A stretch of 64,000 nt of DNA from Sutcliffiella horikoshii (GCF_002157855.1 NZ_CP020880.1:248001-312000), one strand, 5' to 3'; shown: positions 1 through 7,622, counted from the stretch's first letter. The notes: a model not told the origin generated them from the sequence alone. Numbers and translations are program-made.

Positions 1-1
1 A

Positions 2-169
2 GTCGTACAAAAAAAAGTAAAACACGGCAGCCTTTTTTATGATATTCAGATAGAAGCCCTTCATCAAAAGCTTACACTTCCTAGTGTGGAAAATTTAGAT
101 CTATCCCAGCACGTTTGGGTAACGGTGAAAAAAGAACAGGATGTAGTGCATCTTAAAAATTCGGTATAA
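2..169 (+). CDS. C-terminal end of an unidentified protein (partial)
   Basis: An open frame enters from the left edge and stops with TAA at 167-169, giving 55 residues of a C-terminus that ends in VVHLKNSV. No motif identifies it. It lies 13 bases before the phosphatidyltransferase gene on the same strand, so the two are probably co-transcribed. In some bacteria (ynj-type loci) such an enzyme follows an ABC-transporter ATPase, and the beta-rich tail would fit the regulatory C-terminal domain of such an ATPase, but that is only a guess from context. Confidence 0.5.
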   Translation, partial: VVQKKVKHGSLFYDIQIEALHQKLTLPSVENLDLSQHVWVTVKKEQDVVHLKNSV

Positions 170-182
170 AAGGAAGGTTCCT

Positions 183-764
183 ATGCTTGATACGCATGCC
201 CGAAAATATGTACAACCATTAATATCAAATACGGCGGAGCAATTGTTGAAGTTCGGATTCACACCGAACCAGGTTACTGTCATTTCTTTTTTCATTGGCG
301 TGTCATCCGGCGTTTTTTTCTATTTTGGCCTGCCCATCATAGCAGTATTGGTGCTCTGGATTTCGGGCTTTCTTGATGCGGTCGATGGCACCATGGCCCG
401 CAAAACGAAGTCCTCTCCGTGGGGAACGGTGATGGATGTCACGTTTGATCGACTGGTGGAGATCAGCGTCATCCTCGGCGTGGCATTTGTCTATCCTGAA
501 ATACAGTGGGCATTGTTATTGTTGAGCGTTTCTATCATTTTTTCTATCACGGTCTTTTTGACTGTGGGGGCAGTTTCTGAAAAGCAGGGAATGAAGTCCT
601 TTTACTATCAAGCCGGACTTGCAGAAAGAACAGAAGGCTTTATCTTACTCACTCTCATGATGCTCCTGCCTGCATTTGTCCTCTGGACCACCTTGATATT
701 CCTCGCAGTCGAAGTAATAACAGGCCTCCAACGTTTCTTCGAAGCAAAAAGAATACTGCAGTAA
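183..764 (+). CDS. CDP-alcohol phosphatidyltransferase family protein
   Basis: Integral membrane enzyme of 193 aa, of the family that transfers a phosphoalcohol from a CDP-linked donor to an acceptor in phospholipid synthesis. The signature lies at about residues 62-86: DAVDG, then AR, a short loop, and the G-x3-D-x3-D end (GTVMDVTFD), which supplies the metal-binding aspartates. Only seven residues separate AR from the next G, one fewer than the usual eight. About five or six hydrophobic segments follow. Start ATG at 183 has an AAGGAAGG site just upstream. The substrate cannot be told: this short YnjF-like branch is separate from PgsA. A structured repeat and a terminator follow the stop. 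Confidence 0.85.
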   Translation: MLDTHARKYVQPLISNTAEQLLKFGFTPNQVTVISFFIGVSSGVFFYFGLPIIAVLVLWISGFLDAVDGTMARKTKSSPWGTVMDVTFDRLVEISVILGVAFVYPEIQWALLLLSVSIIFSITVFLTVGAVSEKQGMKSFYYQAGLAERTEGFILLTLMMLLPAFVLWTTLIFLAVEVITGLQRFFEAKRILQ

Positions 765-777
765 AAGAAATATCTTA

Positions 778-909
778 GCTGGTGATTGGAGCAAAAAGGT
801 GAAGACTCATGCGGGGGAGTAGCGACATTGTTGAGACCCCTGAAGCGTTGTAAGGAGGCTCAAGGTCGCCCCGCGGAAAGCGAAGCCTTTTGCAGAGATC
901 AACAGTGGC
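778..909 (+). repeat. Dispersed structured repeat, copy 1
   Basis: First copy of the intergenic element that recurs through the window. Its ends pair: GCTGGTGAT with ATCAACAGTGGC outside, then GCAAAAAGG with CCTTTTGC inside (one-base bulge). The core contains the shared GAGACCCC and AGGAGGCTCAAG blocks. It lies between the phosphatidyltransferase gene and its terminator. Confidence 0.8.
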
Positions 910-930
910 TTTCATGCAATTTCCCCACAA

Positions 931-980
931 AAAAAGCTGGAAAGTTTCAGTGACAACACTGATTCTTTCCAGCTTTTTTC
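931..980. terminator. Bidirectional rho-independent terminator
   Basis: AAAAAGCTGGAAAG at 931-944 pairs with CTTTCCAGCTTTTT at 965-978, and an inner TCAGTG/CACTGA stem extends the hairpin. T-runs on both strands suit termination of the upstream plus-strand transcript and of the minus-strand gene at 994-1140. Confidence 0.85.
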
Positions 981-993
981 TTTGTTTATATAC

Positions 994-1140
994 CTAAGGC
1001 CTTCTGCGGCCAGCAAATAAGTTAAAGACTAATGCGATTAGTGCTAATACAAGAATAATGTGAATTAGGTTCCCTGCGATATCAAAAGAGAATCCAAGTA
1101 ACCAAAGAATAAGTAATACTGCAAAGATTGTCCATAACAT
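994..1140 (-). CDS. lmo0937-family small membrane protein, copy 1
   Basis: A 48-aa protein beginning MLWTIFAVLLILWLLGF, with two hydrophobic segments around an amphipathic D-I-A-G-N-L-I-H turn and a basic GRRRP tail. This is the pattern of the small lmo0937-type membrane proteins of Firmicutes, often linked to general stress; their function is not known. A strong AGGAGG lies 9-10 bases before the start. The next gene on the same strand (1234-1383) is a close paralogue, so this is a tandem duplication. Confidence in the gene comes from the ribosome site and the paralogue. Confidence 0.8.
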   Translation of the reverse strand: MLWTIFAVLLILWLLGFSFDIAGNLIHIILVLALIALVFNLFAGRRRP

Positions 1141-1233
1141 AGTGATATGCCTCCTAAACATCTGACGTAGTAGCTGTAGTCTTGTTTTTCCCTTCAGCCA
1201 CTCCTATTACTCCTACTAATAATTGCCTGTTAA

Positions 1234-1383
1234 TTACCTGACGCCACGTCTTCTTCCAAATAGGTTAAATACGATAGCTAACACTGCAAGAACTAAAAGA
1301 ATGTGAATAAGTCCTCCGCCGATTTCCATTGCGAAACCAAGTAACCAAAGAACTAATAGTACTACAAAGATTGTCCATAACAT
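1234..1383 (-). CDS. lmo0937-family small membrane protein, copy 2
   Basis: A 49-aa paralogue of the downstream protein: MLWTIFVVLLVLWLLGF, then an M-E-I-G-G-G-L-I-H turn and a basic GRRRGVR tail. An AGGAGG site sits a few bases upstream. About 70 percent of positions match copy 1 by eye; most changes are conservative hydrophobic swaps. The two genes are about 90 bases apart with no terminator between them, so they probably share one transcript that ends at the 931-980 hairpin. Function unknown; a role in envelope stress is only an inference from the family and from the stress genes next door. Confidence 0.8.
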   Translation of the reverse strand: MLWTIFVVLLVLWLLGFAMEIGGGLIHILLVLAVLAIVFNLFGRRRGVR

Positions 1384-1541
1384 GTGATTTTCCTCCTAAT
1401 ATAGTTTTGGTATTTTTTTTCAACGTCTACACAGAAGGTAATTCCCTAGCGTGTAAAATGTTAAACCAATATTTTTTTTAATTGTTTCAAGGGGAGTAGA
1501 TTAGGACAAAAGTTGGAAAAAGAGTTTGTCCCAATAATTAG

Positions 1542-1567
1542 GTTTTAAATTATGTAGAAAAGGAATG
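1542..1567 (+). promoter_or_regulatory. Candidate SigB promoter for csbD-like gene
   Basis: GTTTTA, 14 bases, then GGAATG resembles the SigB pattern GTTTAA-N13-15-GGGTAT, about 60 bases before the CsbD-family gene. B. subtilis csbD is SigB-controlled. The match is imperfect. Confidence 0.3.
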
Positions 1568-1625
1568 GAGTAACTAGTGACGAGCTATCAGAAGTCACAA
1601 ATTGAAGTGGGAGGTGAAGTTGATT

Positions 1626-1814
1626 ATGAATCAGACAACCATGAAAGGTAAGTGGAACCAGATGAAAGGTGACGCCAAGAAGAAATGGGGAAATCTCACG
1701 GATGATGATCTTCAACAAATTGAGGGAGATCGTGATAAGCTGGTAGGCAAAATTCAGGAACGCCACGGGAAGTCAAAAGAAGAGGCAGAACGTGAAGTAG
1801 ACGGTTGGATGTAG
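1626..1814 (+). CDS. CsbD family general stress protein
   Basis: A 62-aa hydrophilic protein, MNQTTMKGKWNQMKGDAKKK, then W-G-N-L-T-D-D-D and a G-K-I-Q-E-R-H-G-K-S stretch. This is the CsbD-like pattern: a small four-helix stress protein of unknown biochemical role. The frame is open further upstream, but GGGAGGTG at 1608-1615 is correctly placed for ATG 1626 and family members begin here. It heads a short run of stress-type genes (KGG protein, SDR). A possible SigB promoter lies upstream, and the sigB operon is elsewhere in the window. Confidence 0.85.
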   Translation: MNQTTMKGKWNQMKGDAKKKWGNLTDDDLQQIEGDRDKLVGKIQERHGKSKEEAEREVDGWM

Positions 1815-1864
1815 GTCAGTACTTAAGCTTCTTTTTAAAAATTACTTAAAGGAGAGGATTTAAG

Positions 1865-2164
1865 ATGGCTAGCAACAATAACAATATTAATAACAGCAAC
1901 AATAACAATAGTAATAACAACAACAATAACTCTAACAGCAACAATAACTCTAATAACTCTAACAACAGCAGCTCTAATAGCTCCACCATGACGTACGAGG
2001 AGCGCGGACGCAAGGGCGGAGAGAAGACAAAGCAGGAGCATGGTCAAGAGCATTTCGAGGAAATCGGCCAAAAGGGCGGTAACAAGACGCTGAACGAGCA
2101 TGGCAAAGAGCACTTCGAAGAAATCGGACAAAAAGGTGGAGGCAATAACTCCAACTCCAATTAA
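1865..2164 (+). CDS. KGG-motif stress protein with poly-Asn N-terminus
   Basis: A 99-aa protein in two parts. Residues 4-40 are almost only Asn and Ser. Residues 41-93 carry three KGG units: RGRKGGEKTKQEHGQEHFEE, then IGQKGGNKTLNEHGKEHFEE, then IGQKGGG. KGG repeats occur in hydrophilic stress-induced proteins such as B. subtilis GsiB. The AAC/AAT-rich N-terminal part is a low-complexity run likely to vary in length between strains. GGAGAGG lies about 10 bases before the ATG. Role: probably a desiccation or general stress protectant, inferred from the family. Confidence 0.85.
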   Translation: MASNNNNINNSNNNNSNNNNNNSNSNNNSNNSNNSSSNSSTMTYEERGRKGGEKTKQEHGQEHFEEIGQKGGNKTLNEHGKEHFEEIGQKGGGNNSNSN

Positions 2165-2193
2165 CAAGTGCCACAACCATAGATAAGAATCAT

Positions 2194-2226
2194 AGGGCAG
2201 CCGGAAAAACAAAGGCTGCTCTTTAT
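2194..2226 (+). terminator. Weak terminator after KGG gene
   Basis: GGGCAGCC at 2195-2202 pairs with GGCTGCTC at 2214-2221, followed by CTTTATC. The short T-tract makes this only a moderate terminator. Confidence 0.5.
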
Positions 2227-2281
2227 CATTTGGGAAAGTAACAGCGTTGTTAACAACATACCAAAGATAGGAGTGGAGAAA

Positions 2282-3160
2282 ATGAGTGAAGAACGATTTT
2301 ATTCCGTACAAACAGATGGCCAACCGACACAAGAACAAGGCAAACAACCTGGTGACGAAAATGAAATGATACCAGAACCAATCTGCGATAACCCTGATTA
2401 TAAGGGAAGCGGCAAACTAAAAGGAAAAAATGCCATCATCACTGGCGGGGACAGCGGGATTGGTCGGGCAGTAGCAATTGCCTATGCAAAAGAAGGAGCA
2501 AATGTCAGCATTGTCTACCTTGATGAGCATGAAGATGCAAAAGAAACAAAACAAATAGTGGAACAATACGGCGCAAAATGTCTGTTGTACTCAGGTGACA
2601 TCGGCCAAAAGGATTTTTGCACAGATGTTGTTAAGCAGACAGCGGAAGAACTGGGAGGGTTACATATTCTCGTAAACAATGCCGCTGAACAGCATGTGCA
2701 AGAGAAAATCGAGGACATTTCTGAAGAACAGCTATTACGTACGTTCCAGACTAATATCTTCTCCTACTTTTATTTTATCCAGGCCGCAATGCCATATCTG
2801 GATAAAGGAAGTTCCATCATCAACACCGCTTCTGTGGTGGCCTATAAAGGAATGCCTGTATTAATGGACTATTCCGCAACCAAAGGAGCGATTGTAGCGT
2901 TGACGCGTTCCTTGTCAGAGAACATTGTGGGCAGTGGAATCAGAGTGAACGGTGTAGCACCTGGACCAATTTGGACGCCGCTTATTCCGGCATCCTTTGA
3001 TGGAGAACAGGTAGAGGAGTTCGGTACCAATTCTCCAATGGGGCGTCCGGGCCAACCTGCTGAACTAGCTCCGGCCTATGTTTACCTAGCTTCAGAGGAT
3101 TCCTCCTATGTGTCCGGACAAATGATTCACATTAACGGTGGGACGGTAGTGAACGGTTAA
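2282..3160 (+). CDS. SDR family NAD(P)-dependent oxidoreductase (general-stress type)
   Basis: A classical short-chain dehydrogenase of 292 aa with the long N-terminal tail of the B. subtilis YhdF/YhxC group. The cofactor motif TGGDSGIG is at about residues 54-61, NNAAEQ follows beta-4, and the active-site pair is YSATK with Tyr197 and Lys201. It is expected to oxidise or reduce an alcohol or carbonyl with NAD(P); the substrate is unknown. ATG 2282 is preferred over the in-frame GTG at 2273 because that GTG overlaps the AGGAG ribosome site. A strong terminator follows, so the gene ends its own transcript. Confidence 0.88.
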   Translation: MSEERFYSVQTDGQPTQEQGKQPGDENEMIPEPICDNPDYKGSGKLKGKNAIITGGDSGIGRAVAIAYAKEGANVSIVYLDEHEDAKETKQIVEQYGAKCLLYSGDIGQKDFCTDVVKQTAEELGGLHILVNNAAEQHVQEKIEDISEEQLLRTFQTNIFSYFYFIQAAMPYLDKGSSIINTASVVAYKGMPVLMDYSATKGAIVALTRSLSENIVGSGIRVNGVAPGPIWTPLIPASFDGEQVEEFGTNSPMGRPGQPAELAPAYVYLASEDSSYVSGQMIHINGGTVVNG

Positions 3161-3176
3161 GAATATTTATTTTTGG

Positions 3177-3202
3177 GGGACAGCTCATGCTGTCTCTTTT
3201 TT
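3177..3202 (+). terminator. Rho-independent terminator after SDR gene
   Basis: GACAGC at 3179-3184 pairs with GCTGTC at 3189-3194 across a TCAT loop, followed by TCTTTTTT. Confidence 0.85.
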
Positions 3203-3222
3203 ATAGGGAAAATGTAATACAA

Positions 3223-3345
3223 GTTGATTTCCGTTCCAGGCGCTTCGCTTGCCTGCGGGCGGTCTTTGAGCCTCATCACTCCGTTGCGGGGTCTCACCTG
3301 TCCCTTCCTCCCGCGGGCGTCTGCGCGCCTTCCACTACAATCAAC
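3223..3345 (-). repeat. Dispersed structured repeat, copy 2
   Basis: GTTGATT at the left pairs with AATCAAC at the right, then an 8x8 internal loop, then AGGCGC with GCGCCT. The orientation is opposite to copy 1. The core has the GTGAG/CTCAC-type inner stem, weakened here by TTTGAG opposite CTCACC. Confidence 0.85.
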
Positions 3346-3460
3346 AAGGTTATTTCATTGACTTAAGGTTTAAAACAGCTATCTTAATGAGTTTCATTTG
3401 AAAAAAGGATTTCCTCAGAATTTGTAGAAATTTAAGGAAAGGAAAGGAGTGGGGAAATCC

Positions 3461-3790
3461 ATGAGCCTGCAAACTTATATCTATTTACTAAGGTTGCCTG
3501 AAAGATTATATGATCCTGAGCAGTGGACGGAAGAGGAAAAAACAATAGTATCCCGACATTTCAGCTACTTAAAAAAGAATGTGGACAATGGAGTGGTGAT
3601 ACTTGCGGGAAGAACGGAACAGACGGATGAAACCGGGTTTGGTATCGTCATATTTTTAGCAAGAAATGAAACCGAAGCAGAAAGGTTTATGAACAACGAC
3701 CCTGCCGTATCAAGCGAAATTATGACAGCAGAATTGTCACCTTACCGCCTTGCGTTAATGAATGAAAAGTTCTCTATAGGTGTTAAATAA
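3461..3790 (+). CDS. YciI-like family protein
   Basis: A 109-aa protein beginning MSLQTYIYLLRLPERLYDPE. The pattern is a small ferredoxin-like fold of the YCII-related type: a beta strand, a helix with W-T-E-E-E, a HFSYLKK segment, a G-V-V-I-L-A-G-R strand, and an acidic E-x-E-A-E-R-F-M-x-x-D-P block. No catalytic activity is established for this branch. AAGGAG at 3444-3449 favours ATG 3461 over the GTG at 3449 inside that site. It converges with bioB; an inverted repeat lies between them. Confidence 0.7.
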   Translation: MSLQTYIYLLRLPERLYDPEQWTEEEKTIVSRHFSYLKKNVDNGVVILAGRTEQTDETGFGIVIFLARNETEAERFMNNDPAVSSEIMTAELSPYRLALMNEKFSIGVK

Positions 3791-3795
3791 AAACA

Positions 3796-3824
3796 GGACA
3801 GTGGCACGGGCTGTTCCACTGTCC
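3796..3824. terminator. Inverted repeat between convergent genes
   Basis: GGACAGTGG at 3796-3804 is matched by CCACTGTCC at 3816-3824. It lies between the YciI-like stop and the bioB stop. Neither flank has a good T-run, so efficiency is uncertain. Confidence 0.55.
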
Positions 3825-3835
3825 ATGAATGCTGC

Positions 3836-4846
3836 TTACACGCCGGCAAACTGCTGGCTTTCTGTTTCAAATGCATTTTCCTCAATCTCAAAACCAAGGT
3901 CTTTGATCATTTGGTGATCTTGGTTGGATGCTTGGCCGCTAGTGGTCAAATAGTCACCGACAAAGATAGAATTCGCCATGTAAAGCCCCATACTTTGAAG
4001 TGTACGAAGATTGTATTCGCGGCCTCCTGAGATCCTAATCTCTTTTGTAGGATTCACAAAGCGGAACATCGCAAGGATCTTCAAGCATTTTAGTGGAGTC
4101 AGATCATCCATGCCGGCAAGCTTTGTCCCCTCTATTGGATGCAGGAAATTGACTGGGATAGAGTCGGCATCTAATTCTTTTAGCGAAAATGCCATTTCTA
4201 CTATGTCTTCGAGCGTTTCACCCATCCCGCAAATCACACCAGAACAAGGCGAGATCCCTGCACTTTTTAATGTTTCAAGTGTGCGGATGCGATCCTCATA
4301 ATCATGTGTTGTGGTAATTTCACTGTGATGGCCTTTACTTGTATTGATATTATGGTTGAAACGGTCCACCCCGGCTTCCTTCAAGAGTTTTGCTTGTGCA
4401 TCATTTACCAGCCCCAGACAGGCGCAGATTTTCATAGTATCTACATCTTTCTTAATATCTTGAACGGCTTGCACCACTGTGTCCACGTCTCTATTTGTCG
4501 GCTTACGTCCACTCATGACGATGCAGTAGGTGCCGATTTTATTTTTCTTGGCTTCTTTTGCTCCGTCGACGATGATTTTTTTGCTGACTAGCGGGTAGCT
4601 GTCAATTTCGGTGTCGGCTTTCATGGATTGGGAGCAGTAGCCGCAATCTTCTGGGCATAAGCCGCTCTTTGCGTTGATGATCAGGTTCAGTTTTACTTTT
4701 TTTCCGTAATAGTGTTTGCGGATATGAAAGGCTGATTGAATGAGTTCTAATACGTTGTCGTCGTCTTCGTTTAAAATTCGCAAGGCTTCGTCCGGTGTTA
4801 TGTTATAGCCTTCTACTACTTTTTCTGCTAGCTGTTTCCAAGTCAA
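3836..4846 (-). CDS. bioB: Biotin synthase
   Basis: A radical SAM enzyme of 336 aa that inserts sulfur into dethiobiotin to make biotin. The 4Fe-4S ligands are in CPEDCGYC (Cys64, 68, 71). Other family blocks are CACLGLV, RFNHNINTS, CSGVICGMGE and the Arg-containing R-I-S-G-G-R-E near the 2Fe-2S cluster. The start is TTG at 4846-4844: AGGAGT lies 7 bases upstream and the length fits the family. The frame stays open into a repeat copy, but those residues come from the repeat and are not BioB. No other bio gene is in the window. A BirA-type operator lies at 5012-5048. Confidence 0.95.
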   Translation of the reverse strand: MTWKQLAEKVVEGYNITPDEALRILNEDDDNVLELIQSAFHIRKHYYGKKVKLNLIINAKSGLCPEDCGYCSQSMKADTEIDSYPLVSKKIIVDGAKEAKKNKIGTYCIVMSGRKPTNRDVDTVVQAVQDIKKDVDTMKICACLGLVNDAQAKLLKEAGVDRFNHNINTSKGHHSEITTTHDYEDRIRTLETLKSAGISPCSGVICGMGETLEDIVEMAFSLKELDADSIPVNFLHPIEGTKLAGMDDLTPLKCLKILAMFRFVNPTKEIRISGGREYNLRTLQSMGLYMANSIFVGDYLTTSGQASNQDHQMIKDLGFEIEENAFETESQQFAGV

Positions 4847-4879
4847 AGTAATCACTCCTATTGAGTTTTTGCAAAAACA

Positions 4880-4994
4880 GTTGATTTCCGTTCCAAGCGC
4901 TTCGCTTTCCACGGGCGGTCCGGGAGCTTTTCATCGTACGAAGAAAATGCGTTAGCCTTTTCGAGGAGTCTGCGCGCCTTCCATTACAATCAAC
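4880..4994 (-). repeat. Dispersed structured repeat, copy 3 (variant core)
   Basis: Ends GTTGATT and AATCAAC match the family, with a slightly mismatched inner stem AAGCGC/GCGCCT. The core differs: it carries a GAAAATGCGTTAGC-type module also seen in copy 6 at 15.2 kb. It lies in the bioB leader, between the operator and the gene. Confidence 0.8.
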
Positions 4995-5011
4995 AATGTT
5001 GCTGTATAATT

Positions 5012-5048
5012 TATATGTAAACTTACTAACAATAAAAGTTTACATATA
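5012..5048. promoter_or_regulatory. BirA-type biotin operator
   Basis: Arms TATATGTAAAC (5012-5022) and GTTTACATATA (5038-5048) are perfect 11-base inverted repeats with a 15-base spacer. This matches the known BirA site TGTAAAC-N15-GTTTACA. It precedes bioB, so biotin repression of bioB is expected. Confidence 0.85.
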
Positions 5049-5091
5049 AAAGTGGTAGCTGACAAGGGGAAGTAGTAAATCTGATGGAAAA

Positions 5092-5120
5092 TTGCAAATT
5101 GTTTTGTAAGCGGTTATAAT
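5092..5120 (+). promoter_or_regulatory. SigA promoter for helD
   Basis: TTGCAA (5092-5097), 17 bases, TATAAT (5115-5120). Transcription would begin near 5127, leaving a leader of about 130 bases before helD. Confidence 0.75.
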
Positions 5121-5186
5121 TATTTTTCCGGCAAAAGAGAACAGAAAACCGTTGCGTACTTTGAAAAGGTTCCTTAAGGGATAGTT

Positions 5187-5223
5187 ACCATGAATGGAGA
5201 AAAACTCTAGTTCATGGTTTTTT
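5187..5223 (+). terminator. Leader terminator (attenuator) before helD
   Basis: ACCATGAA (5187-5194) pairs with TTCATGGT (5211-5218), with an inner GGAG/CTCT pairing, and six T residues follow. It lies between the helD promoter and the coding start, so it should terminate transcription before helD unless relieved. Confidence 0.75.
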
Positions 5224-5257
5224 GCGTCTCTACAAAAACCTCGGGAGTGTGAAGAGT

Positions 5258-7573
5258 TTGGCAGAAATGAAGAAAAAGCATCCTGATTTTGATCAGGAAG
5301 CAGAACGGCTTAGCTTTACCAAAAAGTATATGGACATTGTCATCAAAGCAACAGAGTTGGATGAGGAATCGTTTAAATCCAGTTTTAAAGAAGCGTTGGA
5401 TGGAACTGACTTTTCAGACAGTAGTTTAAGTTATTTGAACATGCTCACCAATGCGAACATGCTCCAGCGGACGACAGAAGAGATTCGGAGCCTCAAGAAA
5501 ATCTACCATAAGCCCTACTTTGCAAGAATTGACTACAAGCGGGCCGGCAAAGAAGAAGAGGAGGTCCTTTATTTTGGGAAAGCCTCTTTATTTGACCGAG
5601 AAACCCAAGACCCAATCATTGTCGATTGGCGTTCCCCGATAGCCAACCTATACTATGACGGCAGGCTCGGTGAAGTGGAGTACGAAGCGGAAGGGGAAAC
5701 GTATGACGGCTACCTTTCCTTGAAACGTCAATATATTATGGAAGACGGCGAACTTCAAGACATAAGGGATGTTGATTTAACGACGACGGACGAGCTTTTA
5801 CAAGAATCGCTTTCCGGAAGTTCCAGCAACCGTCTGACTGATATCGTCTCCACGATTCAAGAAGAACAGAACCGTATTATTCGTGCCGACTTAAATAAAC
5901 CGATTATTGTCCAAGGAGCGGCAGGGAGCGGAAAGACGACCATAGCGTTACACAGAATCTCTTATTTTATCTACACCTACCAGGATCAATTCCGACCGGA
6001 ACAACTGATGATCCTCGCACCGAACAATCTATTCATCGATTACATCTCTGAAGTCCTCCCAGAGCTTGGGGTGGACCGGATCTTACAGACAACCTTTATT
6101 GATTTTGTCTTAAGCTGCATCGGCAAAAAGGTGAAATTGCGACCTCCGTCCGAGAAATTGATGGGCTTTATTAACCACGAGTATGAAGATCCTGAAATGG
6201 TCCAATGGTTAGCAAGCTTCAAAGGCTCGCTCGAATTCAAAGACATCATCGACCGCTATCTATCTGACATCTTAGAAACACTCATTCCAACAGAAGATTT
6301 CTACCTGACTTCTAAGTTCAAACTCTACACTGCTGAAAAAATGGAAAACCTGATTCGCAACGAATATACCTACCTCCCGTATTATCGTCGAGTGGAAAAG
6401 GTGAAAAGCGTTCTGCAAAACTATGTGCGGACGGAGAAAAAAGTACTCTTGCATAAAGTGGAGAGATTCTACGACAACAAACTCGACAAAGCTCTGTTTA
6501 ACATGAACCTTGATCCTGCTAAACGAAAAAGCTATGTGACAAAAGCAATGGACAAAAAGGATGCGATGATAGAGGAGATCAAACGGGAATCCAGAACCGC
6601 CGTTAACGCTTTTATCCGCAAGCTTCCTAAGCACACACTTTTTCATTATTTTAAAGAGTTGGTAACAGACCGGGCCACTTTTTCGAAGTATGCAAGTGAT
6701 TATTTGGATGACTATCAGATCAAGTACTTTGTCGACCATCAAGTGAAATTACATAGACAAAAGCAGTATGAGCTAGAAGACTTGGCAGGGTTACTTTATT
6801 TGCAGCACCATTTGTATGGGATAGATAAAGAGTTGCGTGCTCGAAATGTGGTCATTGATGAAGCGCAGGATTATAGTTATTTTCAGCTTGCGGCTTTAAA
6901 AAGTGCGTTGGAAACAGATATGTTCACTATCGTAGGGGACTTGGCACAAGGGATCCATTCTTATCGCGGCATTCAGGATTGGAACAAGGTGAAGGAGGCA
7001 ATTTTCCCAAGGGCTGCCTACACGACGTTGCAAAAAAGTTATCGTACAACAGTGGAAATCATGGAATCGGCTAATGATATTTTAAAGCTATTGCCTTTTG
7101 AACTTCCAAAAGTGGAGCCTGTGGTGAGGCATGGTGCGAAACCGACCTTTCATAAATGGTCTACCTCTGGTGGGGCGGCTGAAATGGCGGGCATGCTAGA
7201 GGCGGAAATAGAGAAGTTGTATAAAGACGGTCGAAAAACAATCGCAGTGATTGGCAAAACCGAGAAGGAATGTAAGAAGATTGAGGGGATGCTTGGCAAG
7301 GTTACAGACTTAAAGGTGCAACTGCTCTTGGAAAATGAGGAAATCAACCAAGAGGATGTCGTCATCGTCCATGCGCAGTTGGCGAAGGGACTGGAGTTTG
7401 ATGCTGTGTTGTTGTGCACGTTGGATGAGGTGTTCACCGAAACCGAAATTGACGTAAAGCTGTTATATGTGGCGATGACAAGGCCGCTGCATCATTTAAG
7501 CTTTTATGGAAATGACAAGGGAGACTTTTTGCTTGAACATGTTTCGGATGGGAAGATTTTAATAGAAGAATAA
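5258..7573 (+). CDS. helD: RNA polymerase recycling motor HelD (UvrD-like ATPase)
   Basis: A superfamily-1 helicase-like ATPase of about 771 aa. HelD enters stalled RNA polymerase and releases nucleic acid. The N-terminal part (to about 200) is a charged coiled-coil arm; Walker A GAAGSGKTT is at about 220-228; Walker B is VVIDEAQDYS; motif III/IV blocks include GDLAQGIHSYRG and QKSYRTT; motif V/VI blocks are VHAQLAKGLEFD and LLYVAMTRPLHHL. A TTG at 5222 is also in frame but lies in the T-run of the leader terminator. TTG 5258 has GGGAG 10 bases upstream; ATG 5267 is the alternative. Confidence 0.9.
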   Translation: MAEMKKKHPDFDQEAERLSFTKKYMDIVIKATELDEESFKSSFKEALDGTDFSDSSLSYLNMLTNANMLQRTTEEIRSLKKIYHKPYFARIDYKRAGKEEEEVLYFGKASLFDRETQDPIIVDWRSPIANLYYDGRLGEVEYEAEGETYDGYLSLKRQYIMEDGELQDIRDVDLTTTDELLQESLSGSSSNRLTDIVSTIQEEQNRIIRADLNKPIIVQGAAGSGKTTIALHRISYFIYTYQDQFRPEQLMILAPNNLFIDYISEVLPELGVDRILQTTFIDFVLSCIGKKVKLRPPSEKLMGFINHEYEDPEMVQWLASFKGSLEFKDIIDRYLSDILETLIPTEDFYLTSKFKLYTAEKMENLIRNEYTYLPYYRRVEKVKSVLQNYVRTEKKVLLHKVERFYDNKLDKALFNMNLDPAKRKSYVTKAMDKKDAMIEEIKRESRTAVNAFIRKLPKHTLFHYFKELVTDRATFSKYASDYLDDYQIKYFVDHQVKLHRQKQYELEDLAGLLYLQHHLYGIDKELRARNVVIDEAQDYSYFQLAALKSALETDMFTIVGDLAQGIHSYRGIQDWNKVKEAIFPRAAYTTLQKSYRTTVEIMESANDILKLLPFELPKVEPVVRHGAKPTFHKWSTSGGAAEMAGMLEAEIEKLYKDGRKTIAVIGKTEKECKKIEGMLGKVTDLKVQLLLENEEINQEDVVIVHAQLAKGLEFDAVLLCTLDEVFTETEIDVKLLYVAMTRPLHHLSFYGNDKGDFLLEHVSDGKILIEE

Positions 7574-7581
7574 ACAAAATG

Positions 7582-7622
7582 AGACAGAGCCTTTTTATTT
7601 TTAATAGGGGCTCTGTTTTTTT
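7582..7622 (+). terminator. Terminator after helD
   Basis: CAGAGCC at 7585-7591 pairs with GGCTCTG at 7609-7615, with a T-rich loop, followed by T7. Confidence 0.85.

Noticed and set aside
1835-2347. A 170-aa minus-strand protein
   Set aside because: It is the antisense of the Asn-rich and KGG regions and crosses two real genes; no ribosome site.
4847-4912. N-terminal extension of BioB
   Set aside because: The extra residues are encoded by repeat copy 3, and a proper ribosome site precedes TTG 4846.
5222-5257. TTG 5222 as the helD start
   Set aside because: It lies in the T-run of a terminator and has no ribosome site.
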